This document shows positions 7,352 through 13,533 of a stretch of DNA of 13,951 nucleotides, in pieces. The stretch's first letter is position 1. Every line of letters begins with the position of its first letter. Below the pieces are notes generated by a model. It was not told where the DNA came from. It saw nothing but the letters and a program-made list of their open reading frames with translations, and made no database searches. The position numbers and the translations under genes were made by a program. Source of the stretch: JBKJVQ01 sp046717125 (GTDB lineage Bacteria > Pseudomonadota > Alphaproteobacteria > Rhizobiales > Methyloligellaceae); assembly GCA_046717125.1 (NCBI GenBank), contig JBKJVQ010000147.1:1-13951 (forward strand), written 5' to 3'.

Positions 7352-8473
7352 ATGAACATCAACGGCGAGCCCTACCGTACGATCTGGGTCAATGAGGACG
7401 GCTGGTCGATCGAGATCATCGATCAGACGAAGCTGCCCCACGTCTTTGAAACCGTGACGCTTTGGAGCCACGCTGACGCAGCGCGTGCCATCAAATCCAT
7501 GCAGGTTCGCGGCGCGCCGCTGATCGGGGCGACGGCGGCATACGGCGTCTGCCTGGCGATGCGCGAGGATGCCTCAGACGAGGCGCTGGAGCGCGCCGTC
7601 GAGACGCTCGCCGCGACGCGCCCCACGGCGATCAATCTGCGCTGGGCGCTGGACGAGATGCTTGCCGCCGTCCGCAATCGTCAGCGCGAGGAGCGCGTCA
7701 CTGCGGCCTATGCGCGCGCGGCCGAAATCTGCGACGACGATGTCGAGACCTGTCGCAGAATTGGCGAGAACGGCGTTGGAATCATTCGCGCCCATGCTGA
7801 CAAGAAGCGCGCCGAGAAGCCGGGCGAGCCGGTCAACATCCTCACGCACTGCAATGCCGGCTGGCTGGCGACGGTCGACTGGGGTACCGCCCTCGCGCCG
7901 ATCTATCGGGCGCATGACGAGGGCATCGGCGTCCATGTCTGGGTGGACGAGACGCGGCCGCGCAACCAGGGCGCGTCGCTCACCGCCTTCGAACTCGGCG
8001 CACATGGCGTGCCGCATACGATCATCGCCGATAATTCCGGCGGCCATCTCATGCAGCATAAGCGCGTCGATCTCTGCATCGTCGGCACGGATCGCACCAC
8101 GGCCAACGGCGATGTCGCCAACAAGATCGGCACTTACCTGAAGGCGCTCGCGGCGCACGACAACGGCGTGCCGTTCTATGTCGCGCTACCGCATTCGACA
8201 ATTGACTGGTCGCTGAATTCCGGGCGCGACATTCCGATCGAGGAGCGTGATGCTTCTGAGGTGACGTCCATGTCCGGTCGTCTGCCGGATGGCACGGTCG
8301 CGACGGTCGACATCGCCGCGCCGGGCAGCCCCGCCGCCAATCACGCGTTCGACGTGACGCCCGCACGACTCATCACGGGATTCATTACCGAGCGCGGTGT
8401 AACGCCCGCGACGGCGCAAGGGCTGCGGCTGCTCTATCCGGAGCAGGTTGGCCGCAGCCCGGATGAAGCGTAG
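7352..8473 (+). CDS. mtnA: S-methyl-5-thioribose-1-phosphate isomerase
   Basis: MtnA (EC 5.3.1.23) converts methylthioribose-1-phosphate, the MtnP product, to methylthioribulose-1-phosphate in methionine salvage; cytosolic, related to eIF2B subunits. 373 residues. Motifs: [16 protein letters not shown] (50-65), [12 protein letters not shown] with the catalytic Cys167, [13 protein letters not shown] (196-208), ADNSGGHLM, and [19 protein letters not shown] with the catalytic Asp247. GAGG lies seven bases before the ATG. The last residues RSPDEA and the TAG stop are encoded inside a palindromic repeat, so the C-terminus is repeat-derived. No later salvage genes (mtnB, mtnC, mtnD or an aldolase) are in the window, so the fate of the product is not shown here. 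Confidence 0.97.
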   Translation: MNINGEPYRTIWVNEDGWSIEIIDQTKLPHVFETVTLWSHADAARAIKSMQVRGAPLIGATAAYGVCLAMREDASDEALERAVETLAATRPTAINLRWALDEMLAAVRNRQREERVTAAYARAAEICDDDVETCRRIGENGVGIIRAHADKKRAEKPGEPVNILTHCNAGWLATVDWGTALAPIYRAHDEGIGVHVWVDETRPRNQGASLTAFELGAHGVPHTIIADNSGGHLMQHKRVDLCIVGTDRTTANGDVANKIGTYLKALAAHDNGVPFYVALPHSTIDWSLNSGRDIPIEERDASEVTSMSGRLPDGTVATVDIAAPGSPAANHAFDVTPARLITGFITERGVTPATAQGLRLLYPEQVGRSPDEA

Positions 8474-8519
8474 CGAATCCGGGTCTGTACCCGCATTCCG
8501 CTGCGCTGCATGCGGGTAC
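8458..8519. repeat. Paired palindromic elements between mtnA and the radical SAM gene
   Basis: Two adjacent hairpins. The first has stem CCCGGAT (8458-8464) and ATCCGGG (8477-8483) and overlaps the last five mtnA codons and the stop. The second has a perfect 10-bp stem GTACCCGCAT (8487-8496) and ATGCGGGTAC (8510-8519) around a 13-nt loop. They lie between two convergent genes, with the radical SAM stop five bases beyond, so they may serve as transcript ends in both directions. The first resembles REP-like palindromes of Bradyrhizobium/Rhodopseudomonas genomes (recollection). Confidence 0.8.
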
Positions 8520-8523
8520 TGAA

Positions 8524-9489
8524 TCAACCCGAACAGCTCGCGCCGCCGAGCACACAGAATTTTGCGCAGTGCGGATGGCAGAGCTTCACAGCGCCATCGG
8601 CGAACATGCCGCCATTGGCGTTCGTCGAGTCCGCCAGCGTCGCGCCCATTTCGAATGCAAGATCATAAGGCAGCAGCGTGCAGGGCAGGACAACCGGCGC
8701 GGCAGCCCCTTTGCGCTTCACCACCATGCGGCTCGATGCGCACATGACGCTGTCGGGGCGCTTATTCAGGATCGACCAGCAGCGCGTGGTGATCTCGGGC
8801 ACCTGCGCCCGCTCGTCCATTTCGGGGAACAGGACCAGACTCGCGGGACTGTCGGTGTCAACCGGCCAGCCGCGCGCCCTGGCCAGCGCCGCATAGCCTT
8901 GGCGCAAGCTTTCAATGCTCTCGTCCCACATCGTACGGCCGGCGATGGCCACATGGAAATCCTCCTGCGCCAGCCAGTCGAGACCTTCGACCGTCTTGTC
9001 CCAGGAGCCGGGGCCCCGTTCGGAATCGTGCAGCTCCGCGCGATAGTGATCGAGGCTCACGCGTAAGGTCAGCCGGTCGCCGTAAGCATCGCGCAGGTCG
9101 CGCAGGCCCGACTGGATGCGCGGACGCTGCATGGGCTGCATCGCATTGGTCAGGATCAGCACCTCGTGACCACGCGAAAGCGCATCGTCCGCCATCGCGA
9201 TCATGTCGGGGTTCATGAAGGGCTCGCCGCCGGTGAAAGCAATCTCGCGTGTGTTCCAGCCGTCCCGGACCAGTTCGTCGAGATAGGCGCGGGCCTCGTC
9301 CCGTGTGATGTAAACGAGCCGGTCGTTGGTTGGCGTCGACTCGATGTAGCAGTGCGTACAGGCTATGTTGCAGAGCGTGCCGGTGTTGATCCACAGCGTG
9401 TCGAGATGGGTCAGCGCGACCGAGGCGCGGCGTTCGCCGCCGACGGTCCAATCAGGATCGGTGAATTTTTGCGGGCTGAAATCGTTCAT
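8524..9489 (-). CDS. Radical SAM enzyme with cysteine-rich C-terminus, function unknown
   Basis: A 321-residue radical SAM protein. The cluster motif CxxxCxxC is CNIACTHC (Cys40, 44, 47), preceded by LWINTGTLC; the SAM-binding GGEP is at 87-90 in IAFTGGEPFMNPD; LILTNAM and LRVSLDHY follow as the next barrel strands. Beyond about residue 235 there are seven more cysteines: 237, 250, 270, 304, 308, 312 and 319, the last four as CHPHCAKFC ... CSG at the extreme C-terminus. This layout suggests one or two auxiliary Fe-S clusters, as in SPASM/twitch enzymes, although the spacing does not match the standard SPASM pattern. I do not recognise the subfamily or substrate. No RiPP precursor-like ORF is evident beside it. 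Convergent with mtnA; its ATG at 9489 is divergent from the tRNA gene. Confidence 0.88.
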   Translation of the reverse strand: MNDFSPQKFTDPDWTVGGERRASVALTHLDTLWINTGTLCNIACTHCYIESTPTNDRLVYITRDEARAYLDELVRDGWNTREIAFTGGEPFMNPDMIAMADDALSRGHEVLILTNAMQPMQRPRIQSGLRDLRDAYGDRLTLRVSLDHYRAELHDSERGPGSWDKTVEGLDWLAQEDFHVAIAGRTMWDESIESLRQGYAALARARGWPVDTDSPASLVLFPEMDERAQVPEITTRCWSILNKRPDSVMCASSRMVVKRKGAAAPVVLPCTLLPYDLAFEMGATLADSTNANGGMFADGAVKLCHPHCAKFCVLGGASCSG

Positions 9490-9596
9490 CGCGCTGAAGC
9501 TACCCGCGCATTTAGGTTAATTTTGAATCACAATCTCGTCGTTGGCGAATTGCATTGCGTTCTTGCAAGATGCGCAGCGCTCTAAGGTGGAGCAAT

Positions 9597-9671
9597 GCGG
9601 GTGTAGCTCAGTGGTAGAGCACCAGCTTCCCAAGCTGGGTGTCGTGGGTTCGATCCCCACTACCCGCTCCA
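9597..9671 (+). tRNA. tRNA-Gly, anticodon CCC
   Basis: A complete cloverleaf with encoded CCA. Acceptor GCGGGTG pairs with TACCCGC (one G-U), the D arm is GCTCAGTGGTAGAGC, the anticodon stem CCAGC/GCTGG holds loop TTCCCAA with anticodon CCC at 9629-9631, and the T arm is GTGGGTTCGATCCCCAC. Discriminator base is T, followed by CCA (9669-9671). It reads GGG codons. No intron, no extended variable arm. The 3' end is eight bases from the stop of the convergent methyltransferase gene. No integrase or target duplication is visible, so no sign of use as an integration site. Confidence 0.97.
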
Positions 9672-9679
9672 TTTCCCTC

Positions 9680-10438
9680 TCAGAAATTCAGCGCGTCCGC
9701 GTGGCGAAGAATTCGCTCCGCCCCGTCCGTATATTGGCCGTCCGGCCGATGCAGGACGAGGCCGCGCATCATGGCCGTGTCTTTCCGGCTTCCCTTCACG
9801 CCCCGGATCAGGATGCGCTCAGCGGCGGTGTCGTCCTGTGAGAACAGGGGGCAGATTCGCAATGCGCGGAAGCGGGTGCGAAGCACCGCCAGAAGATCGC
9901 CCAAGGCGTCCGGGCGGTGGATCAACGTGAGCGTGCCGCCGGGCTTGCAGGCGGTCGCGAGGAAACGGATCCAGCGGTCGAGACCACCATCCGGCATCAC
10001 ATGCGCGTCTGATTTATCCGCGATCCGCGTTCGCCCGGCTTCGTAGTAAGGCGGATTGGCGAAGACGTGATCGAAGCTCTCCCGCGGAATGCCATGCGTT
10101 TCGAGGAGCGTCGTCACGGTGAGATCGCCTTCGACGATCTCGGCCGTCATCCCCGAGCGTTGAAAATTCCTGCGGGCGAGGGCGCAGAGGGCGGGATCGC
10201 GCTCGACTAGAGTTAGATGCAGCCGGCCGACCCGGGCGGCCAGGCAAAGGGAAGCGACGCCCACGCCGGCGCCAGCTTCGAGCACGTGGTCGCCGGCCTC
10301 AGCTTGTACGGCCGCCGCCAGGAATACGGCGTCGCTTCCCGAGCGATGACCGCGCCTTGGTTGCAGCGCCGACACGCGCCCGCCGAGAAACGCATCGTCC
10401 GACACATGGTCCGGATCAATCGGCGGCGCGCAGGACAT
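9680..10438 (-). CDS. TrmN6/YfiC-like class I SAM-dependent methyltransferase
   Basis: A 252-residue methyltransferase of the type annotated tRNA1(Val) (adenine37-N6)-methyltransferase, which modifies tRNA next to the anticodon in E. coli. Visible: DDAFLGGRVSALQPRRGHR near the N-terminus (typical of this group), SAM motif I VLEAGAGVGVASLCLA, acidic motif II VERD, and the catalytic FANPPYYEAG (NPPY, used by N6-adenine and related amino methyltransferases). I chose ATG 10438; ATGs at 10453 and 10486 are possible but push further into the DUF2007 gene. Even so, the start lies inside the 3' end of that gene (23-nt overlap), a coupled arrangement. The substrate is inferred from family only. Confidence 0.85.
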   Translation of the reverse strand: MSCAPPIDPDHVSDDAFLGGRVSALQPRRGHRSGSDAVFLAAAVQAEAGDHVLEAGAGVGVASLCLAARVGRLHLTLVERDPALCALARRNFQRSGMTAEIVEGDLTVTTLLETHGIPRESFDHVFANPPYYEAGRTRIADKSDAHVMPDGGLDRWIRFLATACKPGGTLTLIHRPDALGDLLAVLRTRFRALRICPLFSQDDTAAERILIRGVKGSRKDTAMMRGLVLHRPDGQYTDGAERILRHADALNF

Positions 10439-10643
10439 GACCGAGATCGGCATCCGTGAGCAGGCGTCTTGCGGCCGTGAAATCATCGGATTTCACAAGC
10501 AGCCGGCGCGGCAAGATACCGAGCGAGCCTTCGACCGCGCTCATGTTCTGGTCGGCGACCATAAAGACGATGCCCGCATCCTTCAGAAGCGCTCCGACGA
10601 ACGAGATCAGAACGGCGTCGTTACTCAGCAGAAGTTCTTTCAC
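10416..10643 (-). CDS. DUF2007 family small protein
   Basis: A 75-residue protein of the DUF2007 ('putative signal transducing protein') type. Typical elements: MKELLLSNDAVLISFVGALL, then KDAGIVFMVADQNMSAVEG, then GILPRRLLVKSDDFTAARRLL, ending DADLGHVL. Start is GTG at 10643. The 3' end overlaps the methyltransferase start by 23 nt. In related genomes, as I recall, this gene lies between a polyprenyl synthase and a methyltransferase gene, which is the order here. No biochemical role is established that I can name; no membrane segment and no cysteines. Confidence 0.85.
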   Translation of the reverse strand: MKELLLSNDAVLISFVGALLKDAGIVFMVADQNMSAVEGSLGILPRRLLVKSDDFTAARRLLTDADLGHVLRAAD

Positions 10644-10669
10644 TTGAAACCCACGACCCTCGCGGCGGC

Positions 10670-10700
10670 TTGACCGAAACTTGTCCCGCCACTCTATACT
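10670..10700 (+). promoter_or_regulatory. Probable sigma70-type promoter of the polyprenyl synthase gene
   Basis: TTGACC at 10670-10675 and TATACT at 10695-10700, spacing 19 nt (a shifted -10, TCTATA, gives 17). Transcription would begin near 10707, 43 nt before the preferred GTG start. It sits in the divergent gap with the DUF2007 gene. Both hexamers are close to consensus; the long spacer is the weak point. Confidence 0.55.
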
Positions 10701-10749
10701 CTATGGCCGCGGACAAGCGATGCGCGGAAAGAAGAGGAGCAGTAAAAGA

Positions 10750-11763
10750 GTGGGAGTCGTCGTACCGCTGTCGGACGCGCGCGAGCGCAGCAGCCTGAAC
10801 GGGCTGCTTGATCTGGTTGCGCCTGAGATGCATCGCGTCAACGCGATCATCCTCGATCACGCCAGATCCGATGTTGCCCTTATTCCCGAACTTGCGCGCC
10901 ATCTGATCGATTCCGGCGGCAAGCGCCTGCGCCCCATGCTCACGCTCGCGGCTGCCCGCATGTGCGCCTATAAAGGATCGGGCCACGTGCAACTCGCGGC
11001 GAGCGTCGAGTTCATGCATACCGCGACCCTGCTGCATGACGACGTTGTCGACGAGAGCGACCTGCGGCGCGGCCGAAAGACCGCGCGGCTCCTATGGGGC
11101 AATGAGGCGAGCGTGCTGGTCGGGGATTTCCTGCTCGGCCAGGCCTTCCGCATGATGGTCGATGTCGGCTCCATTGGCGCGCTGCGCGTCCTGTCCGATG
11201 CCGCCGCGATCATCGCCGAAGGCGAGGTGATGCAGCTCGGCACCGCAAAGAACACGGCCACGACGGAAGACGAATATCTCGCCGTGATCGGGGCCAAGAC
11301 GGCCGCTTTGTTCGCAGCGGCGTCGGAAGTCGGCGCAATCATCGCTGAACGGCCGCGCACGGAGTGCACGGCGCTCAAATCCTATGGGAAGAATCTGGGC
11401 ATAGCCTTCCAGCTCGTCGATGACGCGCTCGATTATTCGGGTGAGCAGGAAGCGCTCGGAAAATCGATCGGCGACGATTTCCGCGACGGCAAGGTGACAT
11501 TGCCTGTGGTTTTGGCTTATCGGCGCGGAGACGAAGAGCAGCGCGGCTTCTGGAAGCGCACGCTTGAGGACGGGAGCATCGCGGAGGGGGATATGGCACA
11601 GGCCATGTCTCTGATGGCGGCGCACGGAGCCATCGCCGACACGATCGAACGCGCACGCCACTACGGCGCAATGGCGCGGGATGCACTCGCCATATTCCCG
11701 GCTTCCCGCGAGAAGGAGTGCCTGCTCCAGGCAGTCGATTTCAGTATCGAGCGTGTGAGCTAG
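10750..11763 (+). CDS. Long-chain trans-polyprenyl diphosphate synthase (octa/decaprenyl type)
   Basis: Elongates farnesyl/geranylgeranyl diphosphate with isopentenyl diphosphate to the side chain of ubiquinone; ispB/ddsA-type. 337 residues from GTG 10750. Motifs: GGKRLRP (56-62), first Asp-rich motif DDVVD (97-101) in FMHTATLLHDD, GNEASVLVGDFLLGQAF, GEVMQL, and second Asp-rich motif DDALD (224-228) in GIAFQLVDD. Small residues before the first Asp motif fit a long-chain product. The GTG follows AGGAG by ten bases and gives GVVVPLSDA, like the start of relatives; ATG 10720 and TTG 10681 are other in-frame starts, but the promoter at 10670-10700 rules out the TTG. Exact chain length (C40 or C50) cannot be read; C50 is usual in this order. 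Confidence 0.93.
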   Translation: MGVVVPLSDARERSSLNGLLDLVAPEMHRVNAIILDHARSDVALIPELARHLIDSGGKRLRPMLTLAAARMCAYKGSGHVQLAASVEFMHTATLLHDDVVDESDLRRGRKTARLLWGNEASVLVGDFLLGQAFRMMVDVGSIGALRVLSDAAAIIAEGEVMQLGTAKNTATTEDEYLAVIGAKTAALFAAASEVGAIIAERPRTECTALKSYGKNLGIAFQLVDDALDYSGEQEALGKSIGDDFRDGKVTLPVVLAYRRGDEEQRGFWKRTLEDGSIAEGDMAQAMSLMAAHGAIADTIERARHYGAMARDALAIFPASREKECLLQAVDFSIERVS

Positions 11764-11781
11764 CCCAACGGCCGGTTGGGC
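11763..11781. terminator. Bidirectional hairpin between convergent genes
   Basis: Stem GCCCAAC (11763-11769) and GTTGGGC (11775-11781), seven perfect pairs with a GC-rich 5-base loop. It occupies the whole 18-nt space between the polyprenyl synthase stop and the bactofilin stop, so it can act on both transcripts. There is no T run on either side, hence moderate confidence. Confidence 0.55.
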
Positions 11782-12429
11782 CTATCGCACGGCCACGCGC
11801 ACGGTCACCGGCGCGCCGGAGGATGCGCCCGCCGCGTCCTTCACCACCACATCGAAGCTTGCCGTAGTCGCGTCCGCGCCGTTATGGACGAACATGACGC
11901 CGCCGGATTCGAGGTCCGCCTGCGTGAAATTGTCGATCGCCTTGGCGGGCGACGCCTTCATGGCGACGAATCCGTTCTTCGCATTCGCAACCGCAAACTT
12001 GAGCTTGTCGGCAGAATCGTCCGGATCGAGGGCATTGATGTCGGACGTGGTGAGCTTCGTTTTCCCGCCCCGCTGCACCGTGATGGAAAAATCGCCGAAC
12101 AGTTCCGGCGGCACGTTGCGCATGTCCGCCGTGAGGATACCACCGTCTTCGACCGCGAGGCGGCCGTAGCGCACGTTGCCGTTCACCGTGCCCGCCTTGC
12201 GCACGCTGATGAGATTGCGTACCGCAATTTCGCCCTGCAAGGCGCCCTCCACGTCGACCGCGTCCGCCTTCACCGTCCCATACATTCGGCCGCCCGGATG
12301 GATGACAAGCCTTTCGCAGGCGAGATCGCCTTCGACATATCCGTAAATTTCCATCTGGCCGCAATTGCGAACCCGGCCCTTGATGACCGTGTCCTGACCC
12401 ACGACGACATCGCCTAGCTTGTTACTCAC
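11782..12429 (-). CDS. Bactofilin-like protein with C-terminal CSPG/cadherin-like domain
   Basis: 215 residues. The N-terminal part (about 8-105) is a bactofilin (polymer-forming cytoskeletal) domain: short beta-helix rungs such as VIKGRVRNCGQMEIYGYVEG, LVIHPGGRMYGTVKADAVDV, GALQGEIAVRN, GTVNGNVRYGRLAVEDGGIL. Bactofilins polymerise without nucleotide and scaffold cell-shape or envelope enzymes from the cytoplasmic side. The C-terminal part (about 110-215) differs: ADKLKFAVANAKNGFV, then IDNFTQADLESGGVMFVHNG and TTASFDVVVKDAAG, which is the pattern of a CSPG/NG2 (cadherin-like) repeat, normally found in large secreted proteins. No signal peptide or membrane helix is seen. Start is GTG with GGGGA six bases upstream. 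Convergent with the polyprenyl synthase; downstream of ispE on the same strand. Confidence 0.82.
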   Translation of the reverse strand: MSNKLGDVVVGQDTVIKGRVRNCGQMEIYGYVEGDLACERLVIHPGGRMYGTVKADAVDVEGALQGEIAVRNLISVRKAGTVNGNVRYGRLAVEDGGILTADMRNVPPELFGDFSITVQRGGKTKLTTSDINALDPDDSADKLKFAVANAKNGFVAMKASPAKAIDNFTQADLESGGVMFVHNGADATTASFDVVVKDAAGASSGAPVTVRVAVR

Positions 12430-12539
12430 GGCTCATCCCCGATGCTGACTGGCTTCTTCGACGGATTGGCATTCCGAAAAATTTTGGCTGATGGATCGGC
12501 TGCGTGCAACTGGCAGCGTCCCCTCAACTAATACCGGAA
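12430..12539. other. ispE-bactofilin intergenic region
   Basis: 110 nt. Apart from the ribosome binding site of the bactofilin gene (GGGGA) I see only a weak inverted repeat GGAAC/GTTCC across the ispE end (12536-12540/12553-12557). No clear promoter. Confidence 0.4.
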
Positions 12540-13409
12540 CTAACATAGATTGGTTCCCCGGACCCACCAGCCCGGCCGAATTTCCGCCAGTTGCCGGGCG
12601 GCGGCTTCCGCATCCTCCTGACTGCGGAACAGCGCGAAGCATGTCGCGCCGCTCCCCGAAAGCCGGGCGATCATTGCTTTGGGAAGCGCGGCGAGATTGC
12701 CCAGCACTTCGCCGATCACCGGCGCGATCATGCGGGCGGGTTCTTCCAGATCGTTCGCGGTGCTGCTCATGAATTCCACCAAGGCGTCCGCGTTGGCGAA
12801 AGATCCCGGTGGCGCGGCTGGAGCCGCATCGGTGACGGAGACGGCCGCAAGGATGCGGAACACGTCCGCCGTTGCGACTGAAACATTGGGATTGGCCAGA
12901 ACGGCCCAGACCGGGGGCAGGGCAGGCGCAACGGAGACGATCTCGCCGCGCCCCTGCATCCAAGAGGCTGCGGCGCGCAAACAGACGCGGATGTCCGAGC
13001 CGAGCCGGTCGGCGATCGCACCTTGCGTCGCCTCGTCCGGTTGGCCGCAATTCGCCAACGCAATCAGTCGAAGGGCCGCGGCTGCATCGGCCGAGCCCCC
13101 ACCGAGGCCCGAGGCCACTGGCAGATGCTTCTCGAGCCGGAACCGGCCGAGCGTCAGTCCGGGTGCAAATTCGGCCGCGAGTCTTGCGGCTTTCAGGACG
13201 AGATTGTCGCTTGGGTCGAGCGCGCCCGCAAACGGGCCGGTGATTTCGAGGGACAGGGGAAGCCCCGGATCGAGTTCCAGCCTGTCGCCGAACCCCGCGA
13301 ACGCGACCAGGCTGCGCAAGGCGTGATATCCGTCCGGACGACGCCCGAGAACCTGCAGCGTCAGATTGACTTTCGCGGGCGCATTCTGCGCGAAGGGTGC
13401 CCGCCGCAG
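12540..13409 (-). CDS. ispE: 4-diphosphocytidyl-2-C-methyl-D-erythritol kinase, start codon unclear
   Basis: IspE (EC 2.7.1.148), GHMP kinase of the MEP isoprenoid pathway, phosphorylating CDP-methylerythritol. Reading from CTG at 13409 gives 289 residues, the family length, with NAPAKVNLTLQVLGRRPDGYH near the N-terminus (catalytic Lys13), the ATP loop PVASGLGGGSADAAAA (about 97-112) and catalytic Asp139 in LGSDIRVCL. Arg replaces the usual Pro in that last motif. No ATG, GTG or TTG exists between the in-frame stop (TGA, 13421-13419) and TTG 13319; starting at 13319 would remove the Lys motif. So either CTG is used, a small indel destroyed the start, or the sequence has an error. The frame is otherwise intact. 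A palindromic repeat abuts the 5' end. Confidence 0.85.
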   Translation of the reverse strand: MRRAPFAQNAPAKVNLTLQVLGRRPDGYHALRSLVAFAGFGDRLELDPGLPLSLEITGPFAGALDPSDNLVLKAARLAAEFAPGLTLGRFRLEKHLPVASGLGGGSADAAAALRLIALANCGQPDEATQGAIADRLGSDIRVCLRAAASWMQGRGEIVSVAPALPPVWAVLANPNVSVATADVFRILAAVSVTDAAPAAPPGSFANADALVEFMSSTANDLEEPARMIAPVIGEVLGNLAALPKAMIARLSGSGATCFALFRSQEDAEAAARQLAEIRPGWWVRGTNLC

Positions 13410-13533
13410 AGCGCTAGATCACGATGACTTGGGGTTGACCCAACCCCAAGTCATAAACGTGATCGACTCTAATAGTTTGATCATGATGTCGTTCGAAAAC
13501 CGCTTCACACTTTTCGGCATCATGCTCAGCGCT
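13410..13533. repeat. Compound palindromic intergenic repeat upstream of ispE
   Basis: First palindrome: 14-bp perfect stem ATGACTTGGGGTTG (13424-13437) / CAACCCCAAGTCAT (13441-13454) with loop ACC, extended outward by GATCACG (13417-13423) / CGTGATC (13458-13464) with an AAA bulge. Second palindrome: CATGATG ... CGAAAA (13482-13499) / TTTTCG ... CATCATG (13511-13524) around CCGCTTCACAC. AGCGCT occurs at both ends (13410-13415 and 13528-13533). The second half resembles a repeat I recall as abundant in Hyphomicrobiales intergenic regions. It fills the gap between the TPR gene stop (inside the repeat end) and ispE. Confidence 0.85.

Noticed and set aside
9597..9671. tRNA gene as an integration site for a mobile element
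   Set aside because: No integrase, no repeat of the tRNA 3' end and no foreign-looking genes in the flanks.
13410..13533. Remnant of an insertion sequence
   Set aside because: Palindromes only; no transposase fragment in any frame, so it is listed as a non-coding repeat.
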